Shown one piece after another: positions 8,446-14,881 of a stretch of 18,197 nt of DNA. The position numbers were made by a program, and so were the translations under genes. The stretch covers positions 1 to 18,197 of the forward strand of contig CAZLCG010000037.1 in assembly GCA_964557975.1 (NCBI GenBank), read 5' to 3'. The notes beneath the pieces are model-generated. The model was not told where the DNA came from. It saw only the letters and a list, made by a program, of their open reading frames with translations, and did not search any database. This stretch comes from Fimenecus sp964557975. GTDB lineage: Bacteria > Bacillota > Clostridia > Oscillospirales > Acutalibacteraceae. The first letter of the stretch is position 1; every line of letters starts with the position of its first letter.

Positions 8446-8946
8446 ATGAAAAAGTTATTATCGGTTTTACTCGCGGTTACAATGCTGTTCGCCGTATGCG
8501 TTCCCGCTTTCGCGGCGGATACAACCCAGTCGCTTACCGAAAAGCCCGAAGACAGCGGCACTGTTATAATCAAAACCACGACCGACGACGAGAACGGCGA
8601 AGACGCGGCAAAGTACGTCGTAACCATCCCTGCCGACACGACCATCCCTTGGGGCAAGACAGAAACGGCTCTTGAGGGCTATACGGTTGAATCTCATCTG
8701 CTTTACGGTCAGCACATTGAAATAAGCGTTGAGGGTAATGATGTTATGGCTCTTACCGAGGACGCGGCTGAAACGCTCGCTTACACTCTTTCGGGCGATA
8801 CGGCTTATACCGCGACAAGTCCTGTAGTTAACCCTGCGGCCGAACTTACTCTCAAAGTTAACATCACAGCCGACGATTGGGCTAACGCTATCGTAGGTGA
8901 ATATCAGGATACCCTTACATTCACCGCAAAGGTAGTCAGTGAATAA
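8446..8946 (+). CDS. Small secreted paralogue 4 of the IPW-motif family (166 aa), mosaic-looking
   Basis: The ATG at 8446 has AGGAG 11 bases upstream, a slightly long spacing. The signal peptide spans residues 1-23 or 24 (MKKLLSVLL..., AFA-A). The mature part carries TTTDDENGEDAAKYVV, then IPADTTIPWG (Trp69), and ends with ITADDWANAIVGEY and DTLTFTAKV. Its first half is nearly identical to paralogue 2 while its second half is nearly identical to paralogue 5, including long matching DNA stretches. This suggests recombination or gene conversion inside the array. The gap to paralogue 5 is only 18 bases, so the two are surely cotranscribed. Function is unknown beyond a probable extracellular structural role. 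Confidence 0.87.
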   Translation: MKKLLSVLLAVTMLFAVCVPAFAADTTQSLTEKPEDSGTVIIKTTTDDENGEDAAKYVVTIPADTTIPWGKTETALEGYTVESHLLYGQHIEISVEGNDVMALTEDAAETLAYTLSGDTAYTATSPVVNPAAELTLKVNITADDWANAIVGEYQDTLTFTAKVVSE

Positions 8947-8964
8947 TAAAGGAGAAATATCAGC

Positions 8965-9450
8965 ATGAAAAAGTTATTATCTGTTTTACTTGCGGTTACG
9001 ATGCTTTTCGCCGTATGCGTTCCCTCATTCGCGACGGAGCTTACCGGAAAGCCCAATGACAGCGGCAGTGCGGATATTTACACGGTTACTACGGACGATG
9101 ATGAAACCTATACCGTTACGATCCCCGCTGACACCGCGATTACCTGGGGCGCAACGTCAACAGCTCTTAAGGGCTATTCGGTTGAATCTCATCTTACGGA
9201 AGGCAAGTATCTCACAATCAGCGTTACAGGCACGAACAAAATGGTGCTTTCGACCGATGAGAACGAAACTCTCGCGTATACTCTTGAAGGCGACACCTCT
9301 TATACCGCGACAGGTCCCGTAATTAACCCTGCGGCTGACCTTACTCTCAAAGTTAACATCACAGACGACGATTGGGATAACGCTATCGTAGGCGAATACA
9401 GAGATACCCTTACCTTCTCTGTCACCGTTAACGAAACAACTTCAGACTGA
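8965..9450 (+). CDS. Small secreted paralogue 5 of the IPW-motif family (161 aa)
   Basis: The ATG at 8965 follows AAAGGAGAAA. The signal peptide (residues 1-23, MKKLLSVLL...) is almost identical in DNA to that of paralogue 4. The mature chain has a short acidic lead, then YTVTIPADTAITWG (Trp61), a central ALKGYSVESHL strand shared with paralogue 4, and the closing ITDDDWDNAIVGEY and DTLTFSVTV. There is no Cys and no C-terminal anchor, so it is secreted or held by partner contacts. Length and motif spacing match its neighbours. The assignment to the family is secure; the biochemical role is not known. Confidence 0.87.
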   Translation: MKKLLSVLLAVTMLFAVCVPSFATELTGKPNDSGSADIYTVTTDDDETYTVTIPADTAITWGATSTALKGYSVESHLTEGKYLTISVTGTNKMVLSTDENETLAYTLEGDTSYTATGPVINPAADLTLKVNITDDDWDNAIVGEYRDTLTFSVTVNETTSD

Positions 9451-9479
9451 TTAAGTTTTGAAAGGAGATAGACTTTAAA

Positions 9480-9980
9480 ATGAAAAAAGTATTATCGGTT
9501 TTACTTGCGGTTACATTGCTCTTTGCCGTTTGCGTCCCCTCATTCGCGGCTGAAACAGAGCAGATAATTACAGAGGATTCAACAGATCAGTCGGCTGACG
9601 TTAACGTAAAAACAACCTTTACTACTGATGACGTAAGCTACACCGTTACGATTCCTGCGGATATTGAAATCCCTTGGGGCGATACCGCCGAAAAGGACGC
9701 TTGCTACAGCGTTGATTCCTCTCTTTTAGCGGGCGATACCCTCGATGTTGAGGTTACCGCGAATGATAACGGATTGATGACGGCTACGGATACATCAATA
9801 ACCGACACCCTTACCTATACGCTTACAAACGGCGGCTCGGCAACCTTTACGGGCTACAATTCAGGCGCTAAGCCCGCAGACGAGCCCAAGGTTAATATCG
9901 CGGCGTTCACAGGCACAATTGCCGAGTATGTCGGCACGCTTACCTATACCGTTACCTATACCGCAGCACCAACAGATTGA
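9480..9980 (+). CDS. Small secreted paralogue 6 of the IPW-motif family (166 aa)
   Basis: The ATG at 9480 has AAAGGAG about 12 bases upstream. The signal peptide spans residues 1-23 or 24 (MKKVLSVLL..., SFA-A). The mature part contains YTVTIPADIEIPWGDT (Trp66), the closest match in the array to the giant protein's YTVTIPADIEIGWGDT. Unlike the others it lacks the second conserved Trp: the closing region reads NIAAFTGTIAEYVGTLTYTV, with Phe and Thr in place of the D-W pair. It is the last small copy, 50 bases before the membrane-anchored gene. Being the best match to the giant's terminal domain, it could be the copy that meets the giant protein in an assembly (speculative). Confidence 0.87.
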   Translation: MKKVLSVLLAVTLLFAVCVPSFAAETEQIITEDSTDQSADVNVKTTFTTDDVSYTVTIPADIEIPWGDTAEKDACYSVDSSLLAGDTLDVEVTANDNGLMTATDTSITDTLTYTLTNGGSATFTGYNSGAKPADEPKVNIAAFTGTIAEYVGTLTYTVTYTAAPTD

Positions 9981-10030
9981 GCGGAACGGTTGTTTTTGGA
10001 TTTTTAAGAGCTTTTTAAGGAGGTGATTTC

Positions 10031-10960
10031 ATGAAAAAGACCTTAAGCGCTGCTGTAAGCGTTTTGCTTTGCTTTGTTTTCTGCTTTAACGCATTCGCGG
10101 CGGAAACAAAGCTTACCACAGTTGTGCCGAGTACCCATGAAATTACCGTAGTGTACAACGACGGCGGATACATTCTGTATAAGGGTGAAATTATCGAAAG
10201 CGGCGCTACCGTCACCGTAAACCGCTTTGACGAAGCGATCTTCGCGGCTGTCTGCACGCAGAGCTGTCATATTAACTCCGTTACCGTTAACGGCGAGGAT
10301 GTTACGGACAGTATGCTTTACGGGCGTTTGATTTTTGAAAGCGTCAACGATGACGCCGAATTGGTTTTCACCTTCGATGACTGCCCTGTGGACGACAGCG
10401 GCAATGTCGACGTCGAGCAGGACAAATGCAGTCATATCGAGATGTCGGGCGGAGTATTCCTTAACGACGATCCGTTCCCCGGAGCCGTACTTGAAATTGA
10501 TTACGGTGAAATAACCGTTACCGCCGATGAGGACGGAAAATATTCAATCGACGATATTAAGGACGGCTATCATATCGTAAGAGTTCTTAATGGGGACGGA
10601 AATCCCGCCGGCAACACGGCTTTCGCGCTTTACATTACGCCCGACGCCGAGGAGATTTCGGTTGAAATCCTTGAAGACGGCACAAGGCTTGTTACCGTGC
10701 CGAGCGGAGATGGAAGCGTTAAGCTTGACTTTATTGTAAGAACCGACGGCGGAGTTGACATTGTTCCGTCCGCCGAGGAGGAAAAGCCCGCCGCCTCAAA
10801 TCCGATTACGGAAAATCCTGTAATCGCGAAAACAGGCGAGTTTATAAGGGAAAATCCCGCCGTTTTGTTCGGGCTTATGATATTCAGCCTGTTCATATTC
10901 TTCTTGATTTTGTTTATTCGCAGGAAGGATGACGACGAGGAGGAAAACAAAGCGCGGTAA
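10031..10960 (+). CDS. Secreted, C-terminally membrane-anchored two-domain protein (309 aa)
   Basis: The ATG at 10031 follows AAGGAGGTGATTTC, a full-consensus ribosome binding site. Residues 1-24 are a signal peptide (cleavage at AFA-A). Residues about 35-118 resemble the bacterial Ig/B-repeat-like fold (VNGEDVT followed by a strand ending VFTFDD). Residues about 139-202 look like a carboxypeptidase-regulatory-like domain (GAVLEI, then ADEDGKYSI and DGYHIV). After a Pro-rich linker, IAKTGE (265-270) precedes a hydrophobic helix (about 277-296) and a charged tail starting RRK. The tail is either a plain membrane anchor or an unusual sortase signal. It ends the surface locus and is followed by a strong terminator. 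A cell-surface anchor or base for the small and giant proteins is inferred; no enzyme motif is seen. Confidence 0.85.
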   Translation: MKKTLSAAVSVLLCFVFCFNAFAAETKLTTVVPSTHEITVVYNDGGYILYKGEIIESGATVTVNRFDEAIFAAVCTQSCHINSVTVNGEDVTDSMLYGRLIFESVNDDAELVFTFDDCPVDDSGNVDVEQDKCSHIEMSGGVFLNDDPFPGAVLEIDYGEITVTADEDGKYSIDDIKDGYHIVRVLNGDGNPAGNTAFALYITPDAEEISVEILEDGTRLVTVPSGDGSVKLDFIVRTDGGVDIVPSAEEEKPAASNPITENPVIAKTGEFIRENPAVLFGLMIFSLFIFFLILFIRRKDDDEEENKAR

Positions 10961-10983
10961 TTCCGTATAATTAAAACGGAATT
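10959..10983 (+). repeat. Inverted repeat after the locus's last stop codon
   Basis: An 8-bp inverted repeat, AATTCCGT/ACGGAATT with a 9-base loop, begins in the stop codon of the membrane-anchored gene and ends 19 bases before the main terminator stem. It has no T run of its own. It may protect the 3' end of the transcript; no known binding site is recognised. Confidence 0.4.
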
Positions 10984-11002
10984 TATTCGGTAAAATTTTA
11001 TT

Positions 11003-11036
11003 ACTGCCTTAGCTTCGGTTAAGGCAGTCTTTTTTT
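11003..11036 (+). terminator. Rho-independent terminator of the surface-protein locus
   Basis: An 11-bp stem (ACTGCCTTAGC pairing with GTTAAGGCAGT, one G-T wobble) is closed by a stable TTCG tetraloop and followed by C and seven T's (11030-11036). This is a textbook intrinsic terminator. It separates the surface locus from the alpha-galactosidase gene. Confidence 0.92.
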
Positions 11037-11072
11037 GCCTAAAAAATTTTTTATCTTTTTTCAATATGCTAC

Positions 11073-11101
11073 TTGACGGATACGGATTTTTGATAAATAA
11101 T
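11073..11101 (+). promoter_or_regulatory. Probable sigma-A promoter of the alpha-galactosidase gene
   Basis: TTGACG at 11073-11078 and AATAAT at 11096-11101 are separated by 17 bases, each matching the vegetative consensus at five of six positions. An A/T-rich run (11041-11062) lies just upstream and could act as an UP element. Predicted transcription starts near 11108. An imperfect hairpin, AGCG...GCC-AAAG-GGC...CGCT (11106-11127), lies at the predicted start and could be an operator, but no known site is recognised. Confidence 0.6.
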
Positions 11102-11213
11102 AAAAAGCGTGCCAAAGGGCTTGCGCTGTTTTAATACGCGTAGAAACATTTTTCCCGATAAGGTATATAGAGAAATCGAAATTGCCGAAACAGAAATCCG
11201 AAAGGGGATTTTT

Positions 11214-13301
11214 ATGAGTAAAATAATATGTAAAAATAATGTTTTCGTCCTTGAAACCGAGAATACGCATTACGTTATCGGAATAGACGGTTCAGGGTGC
11301 AATCACCACATTTATTGGGGAAAGAAATGCGCCGCCGACGATTACACCGTCGAATGCTGTAACGGCGAAAGCTCGCACAACACCATGCTCGACGAATTTA
11401 CGCAGGAATACACTGTTTTCGGTTCGACTATGTATAGGAGCAGCGCGTTAAAGGCGAATTTTTACGACGGCTGCCGCGAAGTAAATCTAAAATATACAGG
11501 TTATGAGAGCGATGAAAAATCACTCGTTTTAAAGTTTTCCGATGTTTATTATCCGCTTGAAATCGAGCTTAATTACAGGGTCGTTGACGGTCTTGACATT
11601 ATTACAAGATGGACCGCCGTTAAAAACACAGGCAGCGAAAGCATATCATTTGAAAAGCTTTTCAGCGCAGAGCTTAATCTGCCCTCAAAGCAACCTTATA
11701 CCTTTAAAAACACAAACGGCTCGTGGGGCGCGGAGTTCCTTGAAACGAATATTACCGTTGAGGGCGGTTCGGCGGTTTTTGAAAGCAGGAGGGGCATTTC
11801 GGGACACAACAATTCCCCGTCCTTTATCGCATATCGGAATGCCGATGAAAGGTCGGGCGACGTTTACTTTGCTTCTCTTGCATACAGCGGCAATTTCAAG
11901 GTTTCCGCTTCGAGAGACGTATACGGTACAACAAGGGTCATTCTCGGCTTAAATGATTTTGATTTTGAATACCTTTTAAAAGCAGGGGAGAGCTTTGAAA
12001 CTCCAAAGGTATTCTGCGGCTGCACTCAGGGGTTCGGCGATATGTCAAGACAGATGAACAGATTTGCCGTTGATTATATTTTACCGAAGCCCTGCAACAA
12101 AACGCCCCTGCCTGTCCTCTACAATTCGTGGGAGGCTACATATTTTGATGTAAGCGAAGAAAACCAGTGCGCTCTTGCGGAGCGTGCCGCCGAAATAGGC
12201 GTGGAGCTTTTTGTAATGGACGACGGCTGGTTCGGCAAGCGTAATAATGACCGCGCGGGGCTCGGAGATTGGTTTGTAAACAAAGACAAATTTCCCAACG
12301 GTCTTGCGCCGCTTATTGAAAAGGTAAATTCGCTCGGTATGGATTTCGGCTTATGGGTTGAGCCTGAAATGGTAAATCCCGACAGCGACTTATACAGAGC
12401 GCACCCCGACTGGACCTATCATTATCCGCACAGAAAGGCAAACGAATTAAGAAATCAGCTTGTACTTAATATGACCAGGCAGGATGTTCAGGATTATATT
12501 TTCAACCTGCTTGACGCCTTGCTTACGGAAAACAATATTAAATATTTTAAGTGGGATATGAACAGAGCTTTGTCGGAAACGGGTGCGGAAAACCTCGAAT
12601 CGCCGAAAATGCTTTGGTATCTCCACACCAAAGCCGTTTACGGCATTGTTGACAAATTAAAGGCAAAGCATCCCGATTTAACCGTCGAAAGCTGCTGTTC
12701 GGGCGGCGGACGCTCGGACCTCGGCGCGCTCGGACACTTTGATATGTTCTGGACGAGCGACAACACGGACGGTATTGACAGAATGACCATTCAAAAGGGC
12801 TGTTCGCTCTTAAAGCCCGTTAAGGCAATGAGGGCATGGGTAACGGACATTGAGGGCGTCAACAAGCCGTGTTCGCTTGATTTCCGCTTTGCTGTGGCTA
12901 TGCAGGGGTCGCTCGGCGTGGGCGGCAATCTTATCAAATACAGTAAAGAGGATTTGGAAATCTGCAAAAAGAACATTTCGCTTTACAAAGAGATCCGCGA
13001 TATTGTTCAGTTCGGCGACCTTTACAGAATACTTGATATTGAAAAGGACGAGGTACTGTTTAATATATATGTTACCGAGGATAAGTCAAGGGCTGTCGCG
13101 TTTCTGCTTGCAAACGGAACGAGATTTTTTAAAAAGAGAATACCCGTTTGCTTTGACGGGCTTCAAGATGACAAACGCTACCGACTGACATTACAGAATA
13201 AAACATATGAAAAGGGCGGCGCATATTTAAAGAACGTCGGTATTCCGATTCACATACGCGGCGTCGATTATAATGAAATTATTATAATTGAGGAAGTATA
13301 G
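11214..13301 (+). CDS. Alpha-galactosidase, glycoside hydrolase family 36
   Basis: Hydrolyses alpha-1,6-galactosides such as melibiose and raffinose-type sugars, with retention of configuration. The open frame runs upstream to 11109, but the ATG at 11214 follows AAAGGGG and gives a normal 695-residue protein without signal peptide, so it is cytoplasmic. An N-terminal beta-sandwich (about 1-310) precedes a TIM barrel with FVMDDGWFG (near 335), GLWVEPEMVNPDSDL, and KWDMNR, whose Asp448 is the expected nucleophile. Then come ESCCSGGGRSDLG (near 494) and WTSDNTD, whose Asp516 is the expected acid/base. All these are GH36 signatures and the spacing of the two Asp residues fits the family. No sugar transporter or regulator gene is adjacent, so the substrate is presumably imported by a system encoded elsewhere. 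Confidence 0.95.
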   Translation: MSKIICKNNVFVLETENTHYVIGIDGSGCNHHIYWGKKCAADDYTVECCNGESSHNTMLDEFTQEYTVFGSTMYRSSALKANFYDGCREVNLKYTGYESDEKSLVLKFSDVYYPLEIELNYRVVDGLDIITRWTAVKNTGSESISFEKLFSAELNLPSKQPYTFKNTNGSWGAEFLETNITVEGGSAVFESRRGISGHNNSPSFIAYRNADERSGDVYFASLAYSGNFKVSASRDVYGTTRVILGLNDFDFEYLLKAGESFETPKVFCGCTQGFGDMSRQMNRFAVDYILPKPCNKTPLPVLYNSWEATYFDVSEENQCALAERAAEIGVELFVMDDGWFGKRNNDRAGLGDWFVNKDKFPNGLAPLIEKVNSLGMDFGLWVEPEMVNPDSDLYRAHPDWTYHYPHRKANELRNQLVLNMTRQDVQDYIFNLLDALLTENNIKYFKWDMNRALSETGAENLESPKMLWYLHTKAVYGIVDKLKAKHPDLTVESCCSGGGRSDLGALGHFDMFWTSDNTDGIDRMTIQKGCSLLKPVKAMRAWVTDIEGVNKPCSLDFRFAVAMQGSLGVGGNLIKYSKEDLEICKKNISLYKEIRDIVQFGDLYRILDIEKDEVLFNIYVTEDKSRAVAFLLANGTRFFKKRIPVCFDGLQDDKRYRLTLQNKTYEKGGAYLKNVGIPIHIRGVDYNEIIIIEEV

Positions 13302-13334
13302 TGTGAAAAGTACGGCGAAAGGGACGGTACCGCG

Positions 13335-13363
13335 CATAGAAAGCAGCTTTTCTATGGCTTTTT
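13335..13363 (+). terminator. Probable intrinsic terminator after the alpha-galactosidase gene
   Basis: CATAGAAA (13335-13342) pairs with TTTCTATG (13349-13356) around a 6-base loop, and a run of five T's follows at 13359-13363. CGCG on each side (13331-13334 and 13365-13368) could extend the structure. It lies 33 bases after the alpha-galactosidase stop codon and just before the next gene, which may therefore have its own weak promoter or depend on read-through. Confidence 0.65.
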
Positions 13364-13393
13364 GCGCGATTTTTGTATCGCACGGCGATTAAA

Positions 13394-14236
13394 ATGAAAT
13401 TAAAAAACGGTAAAACAAAAACAGTATGTTTAATTGCAGGCGTTTTGCTTATTTCCGCAGTAACCTACGGAGCGGTGAATTATGCCGTGCTAAAGGGCTG
13501 CGGAGGTAAGAAGCTGAATTTAAGCGACAGCTGTACCGTAACCGCCCATACGGGCAGTATGGGTACGCCCGATAATTCCGTTGAGTCGCTTGAAAAGGCA
13601 ATAGCCATAGGTGCGGATGCTGCGGAATTTGACGTGCGGTTTCGCCCGAACGGCACACCGGTTATGGCGCACGATTCCGTCGGGTCAGATACCGAAGGCG
13701 TACCGATTGAGGAAGCGTTAAAGGTTCTTTCGCGCGAAGGCGTAAATATAAGAATTAACCTTGATGTAAAGGAAACGGATAACCTTTCCGCGCTGCGCGG
13801 CATGCTGATGCAATACGGTCTTTCGGAGCGTTCGTTTTTTACGGGCGTAACCGAGGAATTTGTTCCCGAGGTGATAAGACAGTGCCCCGATATTCCGTAT
13901 TACCTAAATCTTTCTCCCGAAAAAAAGAAGCTGAATAACGCCGAATATCGGAGGGAACTGATTGAAATTCTTGATAAAACGGGCGCAATAGGCATAAACT
14001 GTAATTATAAAAATGCAAACAGGGCTTTGGCTGATTTATTGCATCGGAACGGGTATCTTCTGTCCGTTTGGACTGTCGACAGGGAAGATCAGATGGCAGG
14101 TGAATTGGCAAAAGGTTCTGACAATATAACCACAAAAGCTCCGGACAGGCTTATAGATTTAATTAACCGTTTAAGGAGTAATACCCGATTTATGGCTGTC
14201 GGCGGCAAAAATGCGTTAAAGGCAAGGGCGATTTAA
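13394..14236 (+). CDS. Membrane-anchored glycerophosphodiester phosphodiesterase-like protein
   Basis: The family hydrolyses glycerophosphodiesters to glycerol-3-phosphate and an alcohol. ATG 13394 gives 280 residues; the frame also allows TTG at 13373, and neither start has a clear ribosome binding site. Residues about 9-28 are a membrane helix, so the enzyme domain is probably outside the cell. Family positions seen: His52 (in HTG, normally HRG), PDNS (normally PENT), Glu78 and Asp80 (in EFD), His93 (in HD), and Asp124 (in LDVK, normally LEIK). Both catalytic histidines and acidic metal ligands are present, but the HRG arginine that contacts phosphate is Thr. The C-terminal strand LLSVWTVD is typical of the family. 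The domain is on the short side. Activity is likely but the substrate may differ. Confidence 0.82.
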   Translation: MKLKNGKTKTVCLIAGVLLISAVTYGAVNYAVLKGCGGKKLNLSDSCTVTAHTGSMGTPDNSVESLEKAIAIGADAAEFDVRFRPNGTPVMAHDSVGSDTEGVPIEEALKVLSREGVNIRINLDVKETDNLSALRGMLMQYGLSERSFFTGVTEEFVPEVIRQCPDIPYYLNLSPEKKKLNNAEYRRELIEILDKTGAIGINCNYKNANRALADLLHRNGYLLSVWTVDREDQMAGELAKGSDNITTKAPDRLIDLINRLRSNTRFMAVGGKNALKARAI

Positions 14237-14257
14237 TTTCTCCCTTGCCTGATTTTT
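14220..14257. terminator. Bidirectional terminator between convergent genes
   Basis: AGGCAAGGG (14220-14228) pairs perfectly with CCCTTGCCT (14242-14250), with T-rich sequence on the right (ATTTTT, to 14257) and AAA on the left. It can therefore serve the plus-strand phosphodiesterase gene, whose stop codon lies in the loop, and the minus-strand lipoprotein gene, whose stop lies at the right edge. Confidence 0.8.
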
Positions 14258-14762
14258 ACTGCTTTTCACAGTACATTGATATTATTTCCTCGTTCATAAA
14301 TACCGAAGCCTTGCCGCCCGTAACCTCAAAAACAATATCCGACGGCGAAAAGCCGAGCTTCTCGGCTGAAAAACCGACGCTGTTAAAATCCTCAAGCATT
14401 TCTTCCTCGGTTACGGTCAAAAGCACTCTGCACATAACAAAAAAGCGATTGAAAAGCATATCCTTTTCTTCGTCGCTTAATTCAAGCTGTTCCTTAGTTA
14501 CGGTAATCTGAACACAATTAACCGTGTTTTCGTCCGTAACCCGTAACGTGACAGCGGCATTTCTCGCTTCGTTAAGCGAAGAAAAGTAATTATATTCGTT
14601 TTTGTCGTTGATATAATAGCCCGATGGATTCAAGATTTCGCTTTTATATTCCGAGTTTACTCTTTCGCAAAAGCCGTATGTATCCGTCCGCTTTTGGACG
14701 CTGCATGAGGTGAGCAGAACAAGGCATAGGATTACGGCGGTCACAGCGCCCTTTTTCATCAT
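14256..14762 (-). CDS. Small predicted lipoprotein of unknown function
   Basis: Encodes 168 residues from ATG 14762, chosen because GGTGAT lies just upstream on the minus strand; GTG at 14771 is the longer alternative. The N-terminus MMKKGAVTAV... leads to an LLTSC lipobox with Cys20, so the mature protein is predicted to be lipid-anchored on the outer face of the membrane. The mature part is charged, with an alternating segment (VTLRVTDENTVNCVQI) and a helical stretch (EEKDMLFNRFFVMCRVLL). No known domain is recognised. It faces left, convergent with the phosphodiesterase gene and divergent from the exporter genes, with which it shares an unusually overlapping promoter region. Confidence 0.8.
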   Translation of the reverse strand: MMKKGAVTAVILCLVLLTSCSVQKRTDTYGFCERVNSEYKSEILNPSGYYINDKNEYNYFSSLNEARNAAVTLRVTDENTVNCVQITVTKEQLELSDEEKDMLFNRFFVMCRVLLTVTEEEMLEDFNSVGFSAEKLGFSPSDIVFEVTGGKASVFMNEEIISMYCEKQ

Positions 14763-14800
14763 ATTTATCACCGAATTATATTTGGATTGTTAATAGATTG

Positions 14801-14830
14801 TTTACACAAAAATTCCGCAGTTAGTATAAA
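14801..14830 (+). promoter_or_regulatory. Probable promoter of the exporter genes
   Basis: TTTACA (14801-14806) and TATAAA (14825-14830), each five of six matches to consensus, are separated by 18 bases. Transcription would start near 14837, about 45 bases before the first exporter gene. Confidence 0.55.
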
Positions 14831-14850
14831 ATATATTTATATTTTTTCAA
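14823..14850 (-). promoter_or_regulatory. Probable promoter of the minus-strand lipoprotein gene
   Basis: Reading the minus strand, TTGAAA (14850-14845) and TATACT (14828-14823) are 16 bases apart, each five of six to consensus. Transcription would start near 14816, leaving a leader of about 54 bases. Its -10 box overlaps that of the plus-strand promoter. Confidence 0.5.
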
Positions 14851-14881
14851 TTTATGCACTTTTTAAGAAAGCGGTGGTTTT

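Noticed and set aside
6845..9980. Direct assignment of the small proteins to the WxL family
   Set aside because: The resemblance is in locus layout and the final strand pattern only; a W-x-L motif in the proper place is not seen, so I call them WxL-analogous at most.
11109..11213. Longer alpha-galactosidase start in the same frame
   Set aside because: The added residues do not resemble a GH36 start, no ribosome binding site precedes them, and the predicted transcript begins near 11108; ATG 11214 has AAAGGGG upstream.
14775..14780. TATAAT on the minus strand as the lipoprotein promoter -10 box
   Set aside because: Transcription would start inside or after the ribosome binding site, and no suitable -35 box lies 16-18 bases upstream.
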